A program made the translations under genes and the position numbers. From assembly GCA_030549495.1 (NCBI GenBank), contig JAUIRK010001009.1:461009-525008 (forward strand): a stretch of DNA of 64,000 nucleotides, written 5' to 3'. Source of the stretch: Nectonema munidae. Its lineage: Eukaryota; Nematomorpha; Nectonematoida; Nectonematidae. Below are positions 9,285-19,606 of this stretch, piece by piece; within the stretch, counting starts at the first letter, position 1, and the number at the start of each line of letters is the position of its first letter. The notes under the pieces were generated by a model that searched no databases, was not told the origin of the DNA, and worked only from the letters and a program-made list of their open reading frames with translations.

Positions 9285-10494
9285 CAGAGTTTTTCAAACT
9301 GGGGTTCGCAAACACTTGGGGGCTCGCGAGAAAATTTTAAGAGGTACGCGAGCTTTTAAAACTTACAAAAAATTAAATTTAAAAATTGATTAAAAAAGTT
9401 AGTTTAAAAAATTACTTCAGATTTTTCGTCTAACTAAATTTTAAAATGGTTGCACGCATTTATTTTTTTATTATCAAAAAATTATTTGATTGGTAAAAAT
9501 ATTTTTAAAGATTTTAAAGATGAATAAATGTTAAGAAATAATATGAATTAATTTTTTCGATTTTTTGATGTATTTGATCTTTTTATGATTTTTAGGTTAT
9601 TTTTAGAATTTTTAAATTGTTTATGAATTCAATACTGAAAAAAGACAATATGATGAGAGCTACATTCAATTTGGCCAAACACTTCTCAATAAAAATAACA
9701 TAGCTTTCCCTCAGTGTGCAATATGTCACAAGTTTTATCAGTGGGGTGCATGAAGGCTGCTTTTTTAAACGCCATTTTGATAGTTGCCATCCTAATTTCA
9801 AGAGCAAAAATATTGCATTTTTCAAGCAAAAAGAAGAGGTTTTAAAAAAGACGTTTTCATTCTTCACGAACTCTTTTTCGTTTAATGAAGCCGGCTTACG
9901 CGCATCTTCATGGTATCATTAAGTATAGCACAAGAAGGAAACCCCCATAAAATAGAAGAAAATTGATAGTTCCTTCTTGTAAAGACATAATTAGTTGTCT
10001 CATTGGAAGTGACTCTGTTCAGTAGGTTTCATCAATACCTCTTTCAAATGATTCTGTTCATCGACGAATAGCAGATATGTCTGATGATGTCAATCAATAC
10101 ATAATTACAGAAATAAAAGATTCTGCTTTCGGAAATTTTGCAATTCAACATGATGGGTCGACTGATACTGCTTCATGTGGTCAATTTCTTGTATTTCTAA
10201 GATATATCAAAGATGAAGAATTTAAGAAAAATTTTTCTTTTCTCAAATATTGAAATCAACAACAAAAGGTGAAGATATTTCAACCAAGTTTCATTGTTTT
10301 TTCAGAAAGAAGGATTAAGTTAGGGAAATGTATGTGCAATGGCAACCGAAGGAGCGCAAGCAATGCTCGACCATCCTTTAGGTTTTCGAGGAAGTGACTT
10401 CTGAAATAAAACATTTTCATTGCATGTGGATTGATATGCGTTGGCGTCAATAACTTTCCAATCAGATTTAAAATCAGTGCTTAAATTATTATAT
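9285..10494 (+). pseudogene. ZBED5/SCAND3-like hAT, 5' end and N-terminal half
   Basis: Starts with a hAT-type terminus, CAGAGTTTTTCAAACTGGGG, followed by CGCAAAC and CTCGCGAG. Coding begins near 9640 (YDESYIQFGQTLL) and runs through a BED finger (CAIC at 9715-9726, then FKRHFDSCHPNF). It continues with PLSND-type residues, MSDDVNQYIITEIKDSAFGN and a first catalytic region HDGSTDTAS (near 10150), then STTKGEDIS and ENVCAMATEGAQAML near 10325-10360. Several frameshifts and stops interrupt it, including a stop shortly before the PLSND region. It breaks off where the 150-bp repeats start. DNA-transposon relic, non-functional. Confidence 0.75.
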
Positions 10495-11470
10495 ATATAG
10501 TTAATCAAATTTGCGGTTTACTTCTAAAAATTGTCTCCAAAAACATTCATTCAAATTTTACAATGAAATATATGTTATACTAAATCGGCCATGCTGTTTT
10601 CATTTTTGAACTAATTTTTTACATTTAGGATTTGAAAATACCTATAAGTATTAATCAAATTTGCGGTTTACTTCTAAAAATTGTCTCCAAAAATATTCTT
10701 TTGAAATATATGTTTTTATTCCAAATCAATTATGGTGTTTTCATTTCGGAACTCATTTTTTACATTTAGGATGTGAAAATACCTATAAGTGTTAATAAAA
10801 TTTGCGGTTTACTTCTAAAAATTTTCTCCAAAAACATTCATTCAAATTTTACAATTAAATATATGTTTTTATACCAAATCAACGATGCTAGTTTCATTTA
10901 TGGACTCAATTTTTGCAGTTTGAATTTGAAAATACATATAAGTATCAATTAAATTTGCGTTTAGTTCTAAAATTTGTTTTTATAGCAAATAGATCATGAT
11001 GATTTCATTTCTGAACACAGTTTTCGCATTTAGAGGTTTTACTGCTAGTGTCAATTAAATTTGCGGTTTATGTCTGAAAACTATATCCCAAAATATTCTC
11101 TCTAATTTTACATGAAATATATGTTTTTATACCAATTGGACCATGATCATTTTTATTTCTGAAATCATTTTTTTGCATTTAGAGGTTTTAAATGTCTGAA
11201 AGTGTCAATCAAATTTTCGATTTACGTCTAATGTCTGCAGAAATATTTTTGAAATTTAAATAAAATATCTGTTTTTATGCAAAATGGAAGATGCTGGTTT
11301 CATTTTTGGACTCAGGTTTGGCATTTATGGTTTTAAAATATCTGAAAGCTTGAATCAGAATATGCGGTTTACTTCTAGATACTGTCTTCAAAAATATTTT
11401 CAAAAAAATAAAATATCTGTTTTATACCAAATCGACTATGCTTATTTTATTTCTGTACTGGATTGTAATG
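10495..11470 (+). repeat. ~150-bp tandem repeat array (array 1)
   Basis: Six to seven diverged copies with period about 143-150 bp and one short copy of about 110 bp. Each is led by the motif AAATTTGCGGTTTACTTCTA, followed by a TCTCCAAAA segment and ATATATGTTTTTATACC. The 106-codon open frame at 11284-11604 runs through repeat copies and is not conserved in the other units, so it is not a gene. Confidence 0.85.
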
Positions 11471-11716
11471 TGTTACCTCAAGCTCTTCTGCTTAGTACAT
11501 TTCACTCGTATATTCCTACCTCGAGCACCTTCTTCATATTCAATTACGCTTGTACTAATTGTTATGTTGTGCTATATATATATTCAATGACATCGTTTCG
11601 TTAGTTTAATTTTTAATTGGATAAAGCTTGTTAAGCCTCACAACCTGTATCTAAGTTGTTTATCTTTAATTTTTCCCATTTATCTCAATTTATCCAAGTA
11701 AAAAATTTTCGTTTTT
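11471..11716 (+). other. leader between array 1 and Ty3 body
   Basis: No gene. It contains AATAAAGCTTG-type and CACAACCTGTATGTAAGT-type motifs, and a 15-bp inverted pair in its consensus form (TTACTTGAATAAA near 11615 and TTTATTCAAGTAA near 11690) that could form a stem. It may be the remaining 5' leader or LTR edge of the Ty3 fossil; no matching copy is seen at the 3' side. The LINE in unit 2 is inserted at the equivalent of 11575-11580. Confidence 0.4.
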
Positions 11717-14406
11717 TTGCTCACAATTCTTCTTATGGACAAACTTTTGAAACCTGAACGTCTTGATTTAAACCCTAATTCTCCTTCGGCACCTGATGAA
11801 TGGAATCACTGGTTTCGCACGTTTACTAACTTTTTAAATTGCATTGAAGAACAGCATCCTGATCGCTTTGTAGTCCTAACCAATTATATTTCTCCTGCTC
11901 TTTTTAAAGATATTCATCAGGAAAATGATTACGAAAAAGCTATCCAGAAGTTAAGTTCGCTATACGTCCACGAGAAAAATAGGATTTATGCCAGACATAA
12001 ACTAGCTACTAGAAAACAGCTACCTGGAGAAAATGTTGATGAATTCAACCAAACTTTACTACAACTAAGCGCTGAGTGCGATTTTCAAGATGTTTCAGCA
12101 AACCAATATCACGAAGAACAAGTGAGAGATGCCTTGATAACAGGAATCTCTTCAAAGACAACGTTTATTAGAGAAGAAAAGTATATGCTATCAAGAGGCA
12201 TACGAGTTAGCGAGAACACTTGAACTGGCACAGAAGAACTGCGAAAGCTACAACGAAGAAAGACTCATTACAGCTACTTTGAATGCCGAAGATAACAAAG
12301 CGACCTCAAGCGATAGTACTGACGTAAAACAACCACAACTGGCTTTCACCAACAAACAAAGAAAATATTATTTCTGTGGATACAATTATCATAGTCGTAC
12401 TAAATCTCCAGCACGTGATATTACATGTAACACGTGTTCAAAAATTGGCCACCACGCCAGAGTTTGTAAGTTTCAGGTCTGAAGAAACGGTCTTCAACTA
12501 CTCAAAGTTATCAACTAAGTTCTTCTACTAAAAACGATGCATACAGCGCTAATGTGCTAGTTTTTATAGAACTTAATGGTATGAAAGTCAAAGCTTTAAT
12601 GGATACTCGCTCCACAGATTCATACGTGTCTAGTCAGATTGTGAAGCAACTTAAAGTAAAAGTTTTTCCATGTCAGCACAAGGTGGGTTTTGCTTTAATA
12701 AATCATAGCGCGTTAACGGAAGGTTTTTGCATAGTTCAATTAAAAGCTTTTGAAAATGAGTATACACAAGTTAAGCTCCTCATTATGAAGAATTTGGATA
12801 GTGATGTTATACTTGGTGAAGATTTTATGAAGCGTCATGATAGTGTCACTTTCAATTTTGATGGAAATGGCAATAAACTCATCATTGCAGCTCTAAAGCC
12901 ACTTAATGTTATGGCTCCTGCTCTTTTTTCATTTCTGTCTGATGACTGCCAACCTATAGCTACTAAAAGCAGGTTTTACTCAAAAGAAGATAGAGAGTTT
13001 ATCCGTTCTGAAACTCTTAAACTTTTAAATGACGACATTATAGAGGAAAGCCAATCACCTTGGCGAGCACAGGTAGTTGTCACTAAGTCAGATAATCACA
13101 AAAAGAGAATGGTGGTTAACTACAGTAAAATAATAAACCGTTTTACAAAACTCGATGCTTATCCGCTACCTAGAATAGACACCATGATCAACGAACTTGC
13201 AAAATATCGCTTCTTCAGTACTTTGAATCTTAAAGCAGCACACCATCAAATTAAAATACGAAAAGAGGATAGACCTTTTACAGCTTTTCAATCGGGATCC
13301 AGGTTATATCATTTTAAACGCACGCCGTTTGATTTGACGAATGCCGTACCAGCTTCCAACGAATAATGGATCTAATGGTGAGTGAAAATAAACTCAAAGG
13401 TACCTATGTCTTCATTGATAATGTTACAATTGCTGGAATGACGCTTGAAGAGCATGATGAAAACTTAAAAGACTTCTTGCGAGTTGCAGAGAGTTTGGAC
13501 ATTACTTTCAACGAAACAAAGTCTCAAATCTCTAAGGATCAAATCACTTTATTAGGTTATTGCATCGAGAATAAAAGTATTCAACCTGACCGAGCACGTG
13601 CTCAGCCTTTACTTGATTTACCTATCCCAACGACGGAGAAAGCACTGAAAAGGGTGATTGGACTCTTTGCTTATTACGCGAGATGGATACCATCATACTC
13701 TGATCACGCCTACCCGCTTATACATTCTTGTGTTCCGTTGGAAGATGAAGCTATTCGATCTTTTGAAAAACTGAAAGAGCTTCTAGCACAGGCAACTTTA
13801 GCTGATATTGACGAAGCTGCACCTTTCACAGTAGAAACAGACGCAAGTGAGTATGCAGTTTATGCCACTTTGAACCAAAATAAAAAGCCAGTAGCCTTCT
13901 ATGCAAGAACGTTTTCAAAGATAGAGACAAAATATTCTTCTGTAGAGAAGGAAGCTTGCGCTATCATTGAAGCTTTAAGAAGATGGTGTCACTTTTTGAT
14001 GGGCAAAATGTTCCACATTATTACAGATCAAAAGTCAGTTTCCTTCATGTTCGATAGTAAGCAGGTAGGCAAGATCAAAAACGAAAGATATTCAGAAGGC
14101 GTTTGGAACTTATATTGTATACCGACGAGGCGCTGAAAATGGTCCTGCAGACACCTTTTCAAGAGTTTTTTGCATGCATTCAGACAATAAATTAAAAGCT
14201 TTGCACTCTGATCTCTGCCACCCCGGAGTAACCCGGCTTTATCATTTCGTTCGTTGTAAGAACCTTGCATCTTCTTTAGAAGATGTCAAAAACGTGGTAA
14301 GAAGATGTAATATCTGTGCTGAAGTTAAACTAAAATTCTACAACTTTTTTTTTTGTATATTTTGGCTTATAATACTTTCTACAAACATCTTGCGTATGAA
14401 ATATTA
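11717..14406 (+). mobile_element. Ty3/Gypsy fossil, unit 1
   Basis: Retroelement body in the order gag-like region, CCHC zinc-knuckle region, aspartic-protease-like region, reverse transcriptase, RNase H and an HHCC integrase zinc-binding segment. Recognisable pieces are PSAPDEWNHWFRTF (gag), RAQVVVTKSDNHKKRMVV and YPLPRIDTMI (RT), LLGYCIENKSI and VIGLFAYYARWIPSY (RT connection), VETDASEYAV (RNase H) and HPGVTRLYHFVRCKN with CNIC (integrase). The integrase core and LTRs are not seen. Broken, with several breaks. All four units have it at the same place, so it predates the array. Gag and pol type resemble K02A2.6-like metazoan Ty3 elements. Confidence 0.85.
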
Positions 14407-14940
14407 ATTAAAAAAAATAAACATATTATAAAATCTTTTGAAAATTTGTATGAGAGAAGGAGTTTTATTGATTTCATAAAAAATGAACATCACCATTAAA
14501 TTCTGCATACTTGAAATGTATAAAAAACTTTTTATAAGAATAAAAATATTAATTTTGACATGGGCTGTCATATTTAAATTATTTTGTCAGGTCTGACTAA
14601 TATTTATATAAAAAAAGGAATATAACCAGTAAACACAGCCTACTTGAAAATGGGTATATGTGTGTAAAATGCCATACACGGTTAACTTCATCACCTTCCT
14701 ATACTTTCTATTAAATCACCACTGAATTACGCATGCTTAAAAATGGGTATATGTGTGTAAAAAACTTTATATTATTACTTAGATAAAAAGTTTCTTTTTT
14801 GAGATGAGCTGTCAAATATAAATCATTTTTTGACAGGTTTGATTGATAAAAAATGGACATCACCACTGAATTAAGCATAGTTGAAATATATATGTAACAT
14901 TAAAAATATTTATAAAAACTTATTAATATCTGAGAAAAAT
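14407..14940 (+). repeat. ~145-bp tandem repeat array (array 2), short
   Basis: About three diverged copies marked by CACCACTGAATT, AAAATGGGTATATGTGTG, ACTTTATAT and GAGATGAGCTGTCA. Each unit carries an inverted pair CTGTCAAA/TTTGACAG about 12 bp apart, a conserved small hairpin. This array is shorter than in units 2-4 and lacks the ZMYM1-type hAT inserted there. Confidence 0.8.
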
Positions 14941-14941
14941 A

Positions 14942-14977
14942 GGGGGGGGGGGGCACTTTACTCCCCCCCCCCCCCCC
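14942..14977. repeat. poly-G/poly-C foldback
   Basis: A run of 12 G, the spacer CACTTTACT, then 15 C. The two runs are complementary and could form a GC stem or a G-quadruplex. The tract lies at the outer edge of array 2 in all four units with differing run lengths. Confidence 0.85.
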
Positions 14978-15674
14978 AGCACTTGAGAGGACAAATTTAG
15001 CCCAGCACTAATAGGGTTAAACATTGAATTTTCAATATCTTTTATAATAATTAAAGTATGTCTCTGTTATAATTAATAGCTACATTAAGAAAGTAAAAGT
15101 TAACTTATTATTATTATTATAAAATTGTATTTAATGTTTTTAAGTTACAAAAATGCTAGTAGTCCGCAAAATTTAAAATTATACAACTACTGGTCCATGA
15201 ATTTGAAAGCTTGGCGACCGGTGGTATAAAGTATAGAAGAAATAACGTAGAGACTGCCAGGCGATAAGGAATTTGTAGCCAAAACGAATGAGTCCTGTAT
15301 AGATATCAGATTTACTGACAAGTGAAATATTTTGAGTGAATTAAACATCAAAAGATGGTTGATTGAATTAACTAAGAAAATAATAACTGTACCAGAGGAA
15401 AGTAGACTTTATTTTAAAGTTTATAAATTTGGCTTTGATTGTCAGGTTTGATAGAATTTATAAGTTCTTTTAATTCGTTGATTTCTCGAAGCAAATTCTT
15501 GTACACTTTTTAAACCAAAGATTGATTGAAAATAGAAATTTTACTATATTTGAACATAGCGAAATGCTGGATAAAAGATAATATAAAGAAAAACTAGAAA
15601 TTCTGAAGCTTGTTAAATCCCATTTAGCAGTTAATCTTCCATTTTCCAGTTAATTTGTTAAGCTGTTAGATACT
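14978..15674. other. unit tail with hAT-like terminus
   Basis: No coding gene. The segment 15150-15260 read on the minus strand begins ACCACCGGTCGCCAAGC and continues to CATGGACC and TTTTGCGGAC. This resembles 5' ends of invertebrate hAT elements (GGTCGCCAA...GGACC) and is probably the terminus of a lost element. A short TTA microsatellite lies at 15104-15120. The minus-strand open frame over it (about 50 codons) is repeated but unlike known proteins. Confidence 0.35.
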
Positions 15675-15789
15675 CTGGCTTTTTCTGCTTTCAAATATTT
15701 CGATGAGATGACTCAAATAATGAGTTTTTATTTTTGAACACATTTCTATCTTAATTTATCATTATGTATTTGGAATACATTTTGAGTGA

Positions 15790-15965
15790 AAAAGTCAAAA
15801 AAAGTTAGTGGACGGATTTGTAAAGAGAACTTTAAATTTGTAAACAAAAACTTTTTTGGAAATGTGATCACTATTATTTAACTAAATGCAAGGCAAGAAA
15901 TCAAACTAAAGATAGCAATATTTTTAAAATATTAAATGAACATAATCATGCAGGTAATTGTGCTT
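15790..15965 (+). pseudogene. FLYWCH zinc-finger relic, unit 1 copy
   Basis: Second copy of the 112-285 relic, keeping WKCDHYYLTKCKAR and NEHNHAG, but with divergence upstream of the tryptophan that leaves no open approach to the finger. It lies just before the hAT C-terminal fragment. Confidence 0.55.
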
Positions 15966-16309
15966 GAGTTCAAGCAAAAAGTTCATAACTTGATCACAAG
16001 TAAAACTTTTTCACAAGAAACTCCACACACCATCGTACAGAGGCTTGTAAAGCAATATACCAAGCTGTATCTAATCAATTATTATCAACGAAAAATTTTT
16101 CCTTTACGGGAAATAAGCATAAAGCTCAATAATCTGTAAACCTTCTAAATGGGATTTAACAAGCTTCAGAAATCAAGCATTTCGCTAAGATGTTCAAATA
16201 TAATAAAATTTCTATTTCAATCCTTTCGTCCTAAAGTTTAAGCTTTATTTTAAACGATCTCATTTTGTACATGAAATCAATCACAGCTATAAACCTACCT
16301 TAAAGGACC

Positions 16310-16510
16310 TTAGGGAAGCTTTTGAAGCCATTGGTTGTCTGATAGTTTTCTTGCAAATTCCATTGACTTCAAATTGCTATCTTGCATCAAGAATTCAGTA
16401 AGTACTTTTTTCAGTGATTCAACCCTTGTTAAAATATTTCCCCTCGACAGCCAGCGAACTTCAGTGTGAAGGAGTACATGTTCTTCGTTGTTTCCAAATT
16501 CCTGGCACAA
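16310..16510 (-). pseudogene. ZBED5-like hAT C-terminal fragment, unit 1
   Basis: 66 codons as at 643-843 with a few substitutions (GNILTRV for GNVLTRV, QDSNL for QGNNL). It lies directly inside the left arm of junction 2. The N-terminal half of the same family in this unit (9285-10494) reads the other way, about 6 kb off. Confidence 0.7.
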
Positions 16511-17084
16511 GAGTGAAAATTTTTATTAAACTCAATTTAAATAAGTAAATATTTTTAAGTTTTTTAAAACATTTTTATCAATAAATGTTTAATTATTAAT
16601 TTTCTATTTAGTATCCTATACACATAATCAAAACAAGCAAGAACTTGGACGTTTTTAATGTCTAAAGTTGAGACCCAGTTTTTAAGACCGATTTTTCAAT
16701 GCCAATTTTATGAGACCAATCTTTATAAATAATATGAAAAAATAAAAATTTATAAATTTAGAGTTTGAAAAGGTTAAATAAGATTTATTTGCGAAATAAT
16801 AAAATGGAAATAATTTAGCTTCTCATTTTCTGTAAAAAATTAAAAAAAATTTCTTCGTGTATTAATATTCAAAATATCAAAAAGTAAAAATGATACTTGT
16901 CAAGATAATATAAATATGTCAAATAAAAATAAAATTAAGAAATAGTTGAAGGCTAGTTGCTTTCCACACCACCCTTGAGGTACAACGTATAGGCGCATTA
17001 ACTTTTTTTTAAGTGGAAGTATCCCCAGGAGGTATATCGTAACCACTGTTCACATGAACACCCTTTTTAACTCTATTTCGTATT

Positions 17085-17395
17085 TTTGCAATTCTATTTT
17101 TTCCTTTTGTAATTCTGTTTCCTTGACCTTTTTAAAGTTTTTGGAAAAGAACCTTATTTAGGTAAGAGAGACATTCTATAACAAAAAGAAAAAGTAGAAT
17201 TTCAAAAGGACAAAATAGAATTGTAAAAGAATAAAATAGAATTGAAAAAGAACAAAATAGAATTATAAAATAGAATTGAAAAAGAAGAAATTAGGTTTGG
17301 GAAAGAAGAAACTAGAACTAAGAAAGAAGAAAATAGAATTGGGAAAGAAGAAACTAGAATTAAGAAAGAAGAAAATAGAACTAAAATTGGTATAT
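17085..17395 (+). repeat. 21-bp minisatellite in IR arm
   Basis: Same two-block array as in junction 1. The plus strand reads the KEETR/KEENR heptads, here with units closest to the consensus. Confidence 0.8.
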
Positions 17396-17404
17396 ATTAT
17401 ATAT

Positions 17405-18001
17405 TTATTTTGTTAGACCTTTTCGGTATTCTAAGCGAATTTGCCTCTGCAACTTCCTGTTTTCTTTCTTTTCTGCTTGGGCTCTCAAGTTTTCCCTCTT
17501 TTTTTCATTCTTGATCGAGTCCATCTTCTCCATTTTGCGTCTGCTTTCTTTCTCAATCTTAATGCATTTGGATTTGAAGGCGAAAGACGTTAGTTCACTA
17601 TATTGCACAGTTTCTATCTCGAGATATTGACATTTCGTTTCTTTCACCTGTTCTTTTTTTCCTTTCAAGTTGTCCTTATTTTTGACAGATTCAACGAAAT
17701 TAGTCAAATACTCTTTCTTTTCTTTTTTAAATGTTCGAATATCAATTTCTCGAACTTTAGGCTTATTATCTTTTTTATCGAGTTGGCATTGTTTTGCCTT
17801 TGATTTATTTTTTATATTTTTTGGGCAAGAAGAATTCACGTTTTCGTGAAGTTCATTTCCTTTAAAGCCATTTCTTATATTTTCCCATGCTTTTTCGAAT
17901 GAGTATTTGAGTTTTGGTAAAATAGCAGAGCAAGCTTCTATTACCATTTCCTCGCACAACAAAGCGCAAGCCTGAATTAGTATGTTTCCGAACATGGCCA
18001 T
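17405..18001 (-). CDS. MAMFG ORF, full 198 codons
   Basis: Reference form of the unknown arm protein. Residues 1-30 are hydrophobic (MAMFGNILIQACALLCEEMV then IEACSAIL). A short cysteine-bearing linker with NVNSSCPKN and KQCQLDKK follows, then a Lys/Glu-rich, probably coiled-coil region to the end at RLEYRKGLTK. No recognised domain or catalytic motif. The frame is open at this length in three copies of the window (here, 49845-50441, 50767-51363) despite many length changes nearby. That suggests either past selection or recent copying. It could be an element-encoded protein or a chance open frame. Confidence 0.5.
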   Translation of the reverse strand: MAMFGNILIQACALLCEEMVIEACSAILPKLKYSFEKAWENIRNGFKGNELHENVNSSCPKNIKNKSKAKQCQLDKKDNKPKVREIDIRTFKKEKKEYLTNFVESVKNKDNLKGKKEQVKETKCQYLEIETVQYSELTSFAFKSKCIKIEKESRRKMEKMDSIKNEKKRENLRAQAEKKENRKLQRQIRLEYRKGLTK

Positions 18002-18025
18002 TTTCGTAGAGTGCTTTTTGCAAAA

Positions 18026-18302
18026 GTGACGCTAACCTACTTTCTATAGTTATTTGTAAACTCATGCAAAAGGTCATTCAACTCATGCGTAATTTAATTG
18101 GTCATAAAAATAACAAAATAAATTTCATTGGTTATGTGTGTGATGTATGCATGTCTTTAATCGTTCGTAATATTACGCGAGTGCGTAAAGATGCGTATGT
18201 TCTCACATTTCCCAAAAATGATGGCTGCATAGAATTTTCAAGGCAGTTGAATGAACTTTTGCATGAGTATACTAATAACTTTACAAAGTTTGTTATCGTC
18301 AC
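18026..18302 (+). repeat. S segment of junction 2
   Basis: 277 bp in the opposite + strand orientation to junction 1. Since units 1 and 2 are tandem, S and the near arms have inverted in one of the two junctions. Contains an open frame from 18064 that runs out into the right arm (95 codons), also open in junctions 4 and 5 but broken in junction 1. I do not call it a gene. Confidence 0.9.
18166..18177. other. axis dodecamer CGTAATATTACG
   Basis: Same palindrome as in junction 1, on the other side of the axis (midpoint of the ATG codons about 18164), as expected if S is flipped. Flanked by TCTTTA at 18154-18159 and TAAAGA at 18186-18191. Confidence 0.6.
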
Positions 18303-18326
18303 TTTTATTAAAAGCACTCTACGAAA

Positions 18327-18917
18327 ATGGCCATGTTCGGAAACATACTAATTGAGGCTTGCGCTATGTTGAGCGTGGTAATAGTAATAGAAGCTTGCTC
18401 TGCTATTTTACCAAAACTCAAATACTCATGTGAAAAAGCATGGGAAAATATAAGAAAGGGTTGAAGGAAACGAACTCACGAAAACGTGAATTTTCTTGCC
18501 CAAAAATATAAAAAATAAATCAAAGGCAAAACAATGCAACTCGATAAAAAAGATAATAAGCCTAAAGTTCGAGAAATTGATATTCGAACATTTAAAAAAG
18601 AAAAGAAAGAGTATTTGACTAATTTCGTTGAATCTGTCAAAAATAAGGACAACTTGAAAGGAAAAAAAGAACAGGTGAAAGAAACGAAATGTCAATATCT
18701 CGAGATAGAAACTGTGCAATATAGTGAACTAACGTCTTTCGCCTTCAAATCAAAATGCATTAAGATTGAGAAAGAAAGCAGACGCAAAATGGAGAAGATG
18801 GACTCGATCAAGAATGAAAAAAAGAGAGAAAACTTGAGAGCCCAAGCAGAAAAGAAAGAAAACAAGAAGTTGCAGAGGCAAATTCGCTTAGAATACCGAA
18901 AAGGTCTAACAAAATAA
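18327..18917 (+). pseudogene. MAMFG ORF, decayed copy
   Basis: Starts like the VVIVI form but has at least five small deletions between about 18465 and 18540 that destroy the frame. The downstream 127 codons (from 18534) are intact and end in the normal RKGLTK tail. It is the only arm copy with such clustered loss, while its mirror partner is full length. Confidence 0.7.
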
Positions 18918-18934
18918 AAATATAATATATACCA

Positions 18935-19262
18935 ATTTTAGTTCTATTTTCTTTTTTCTTAATTCTAGTTTCTTCTTTCCCAATTCTATTTTCTTCTTTC
19001 TTAGTTCTAATTTCTTCTTTCCCAAACCTAATTTCTTCTTTTTCAATTCTATTTTATAATTCTATTTTGTTCTTTTTCAATTCTATTTTATTCTTTTACA
19101 ATTCTATTTTGTCCTTTTGAAATTCTACTTTTTCTTTTTGTTATAGAATGTCTCTCTTACCTAAATAAGGTTATTTTCCAAAAACTTTAAAAAGGTCAAG
19201 GAAACAGAATTACAAAAGGAAAAAATAAAATTGCAAAAATACGAAATAGAGTTAAAAAAGGG
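18935..19262 (-). repeat. 21-bp minisatellite in IR arm
   Basis: Mirror copy of the array in the left arm of junction 2, read on the minus strand, with minor substitutions. Confidence 0.8.
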
Positions 19263-19606
19263 TGTTCATGTGAACAGTGGTTACGATATACCTCCTGGGG
19301 ATACTTCCACTTAAAAAAAAGTTAATGCGCCTATACGTTGTACCTCAAGGGTGGTGTGGAAAGCAACTAGCCTTCAACTATTTCTTAATTTTATTTTTAT
19401 TTGACATATTTATATTATCTTGACAAGTATCATTTTTACTTTTTGATATTTTGAATATTAATACACGAAGAAATTTTTTTTTAATTTTTAAAAGAAAATG
19501 AGAAGCTAAATTATTTCCATTTTATTATTTCGCAAATAAATCTTATTTAACCTTTTCAAACTCTAAATTTATAAATTTTTATTTTTTCATATTATTTATA
19601 AAGATT

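Larger units (their letters stand above)
16515..18025 (-). repeat. IR arm, left of junction 2
   Basis: Uninterrupted 1.5-kb arm closing unit 1. It carries the CEEMVI version of the ORF, whereas its partner across S carries VVIVI, so this is the one palindrome whose two arms are not homogenised here. Confidence 0.9.

Noticed and set aside
10320-10508. 62-codon minus-strand frame starting MINYIYNN, repeated in units 3 and 4
   Set aside because: Antisense to the decayed hAT coding region (ENVCAMATEGAQAML on the other strand).
10495-11470. CRISPR-like periodic repeat
   Set aside because: Diverged 150-bp tandem units without spacers, in a eukaryotic transposon context.
11284-11604. 106-codon frame starting MEDAGFIFGLRF, seen in all units
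   Set aside because: Runs through the last copies of the 150-bp array and its length differs between units; composition is that of the repeat.
18064-18351. 95-codon frame across S into the right arm
   Set aside because: Open in three junctions but broken in junction 1, overlaps the start of the arm ORF in another frame, and is mostly structural inverted repeat. Not enough to call a gene.
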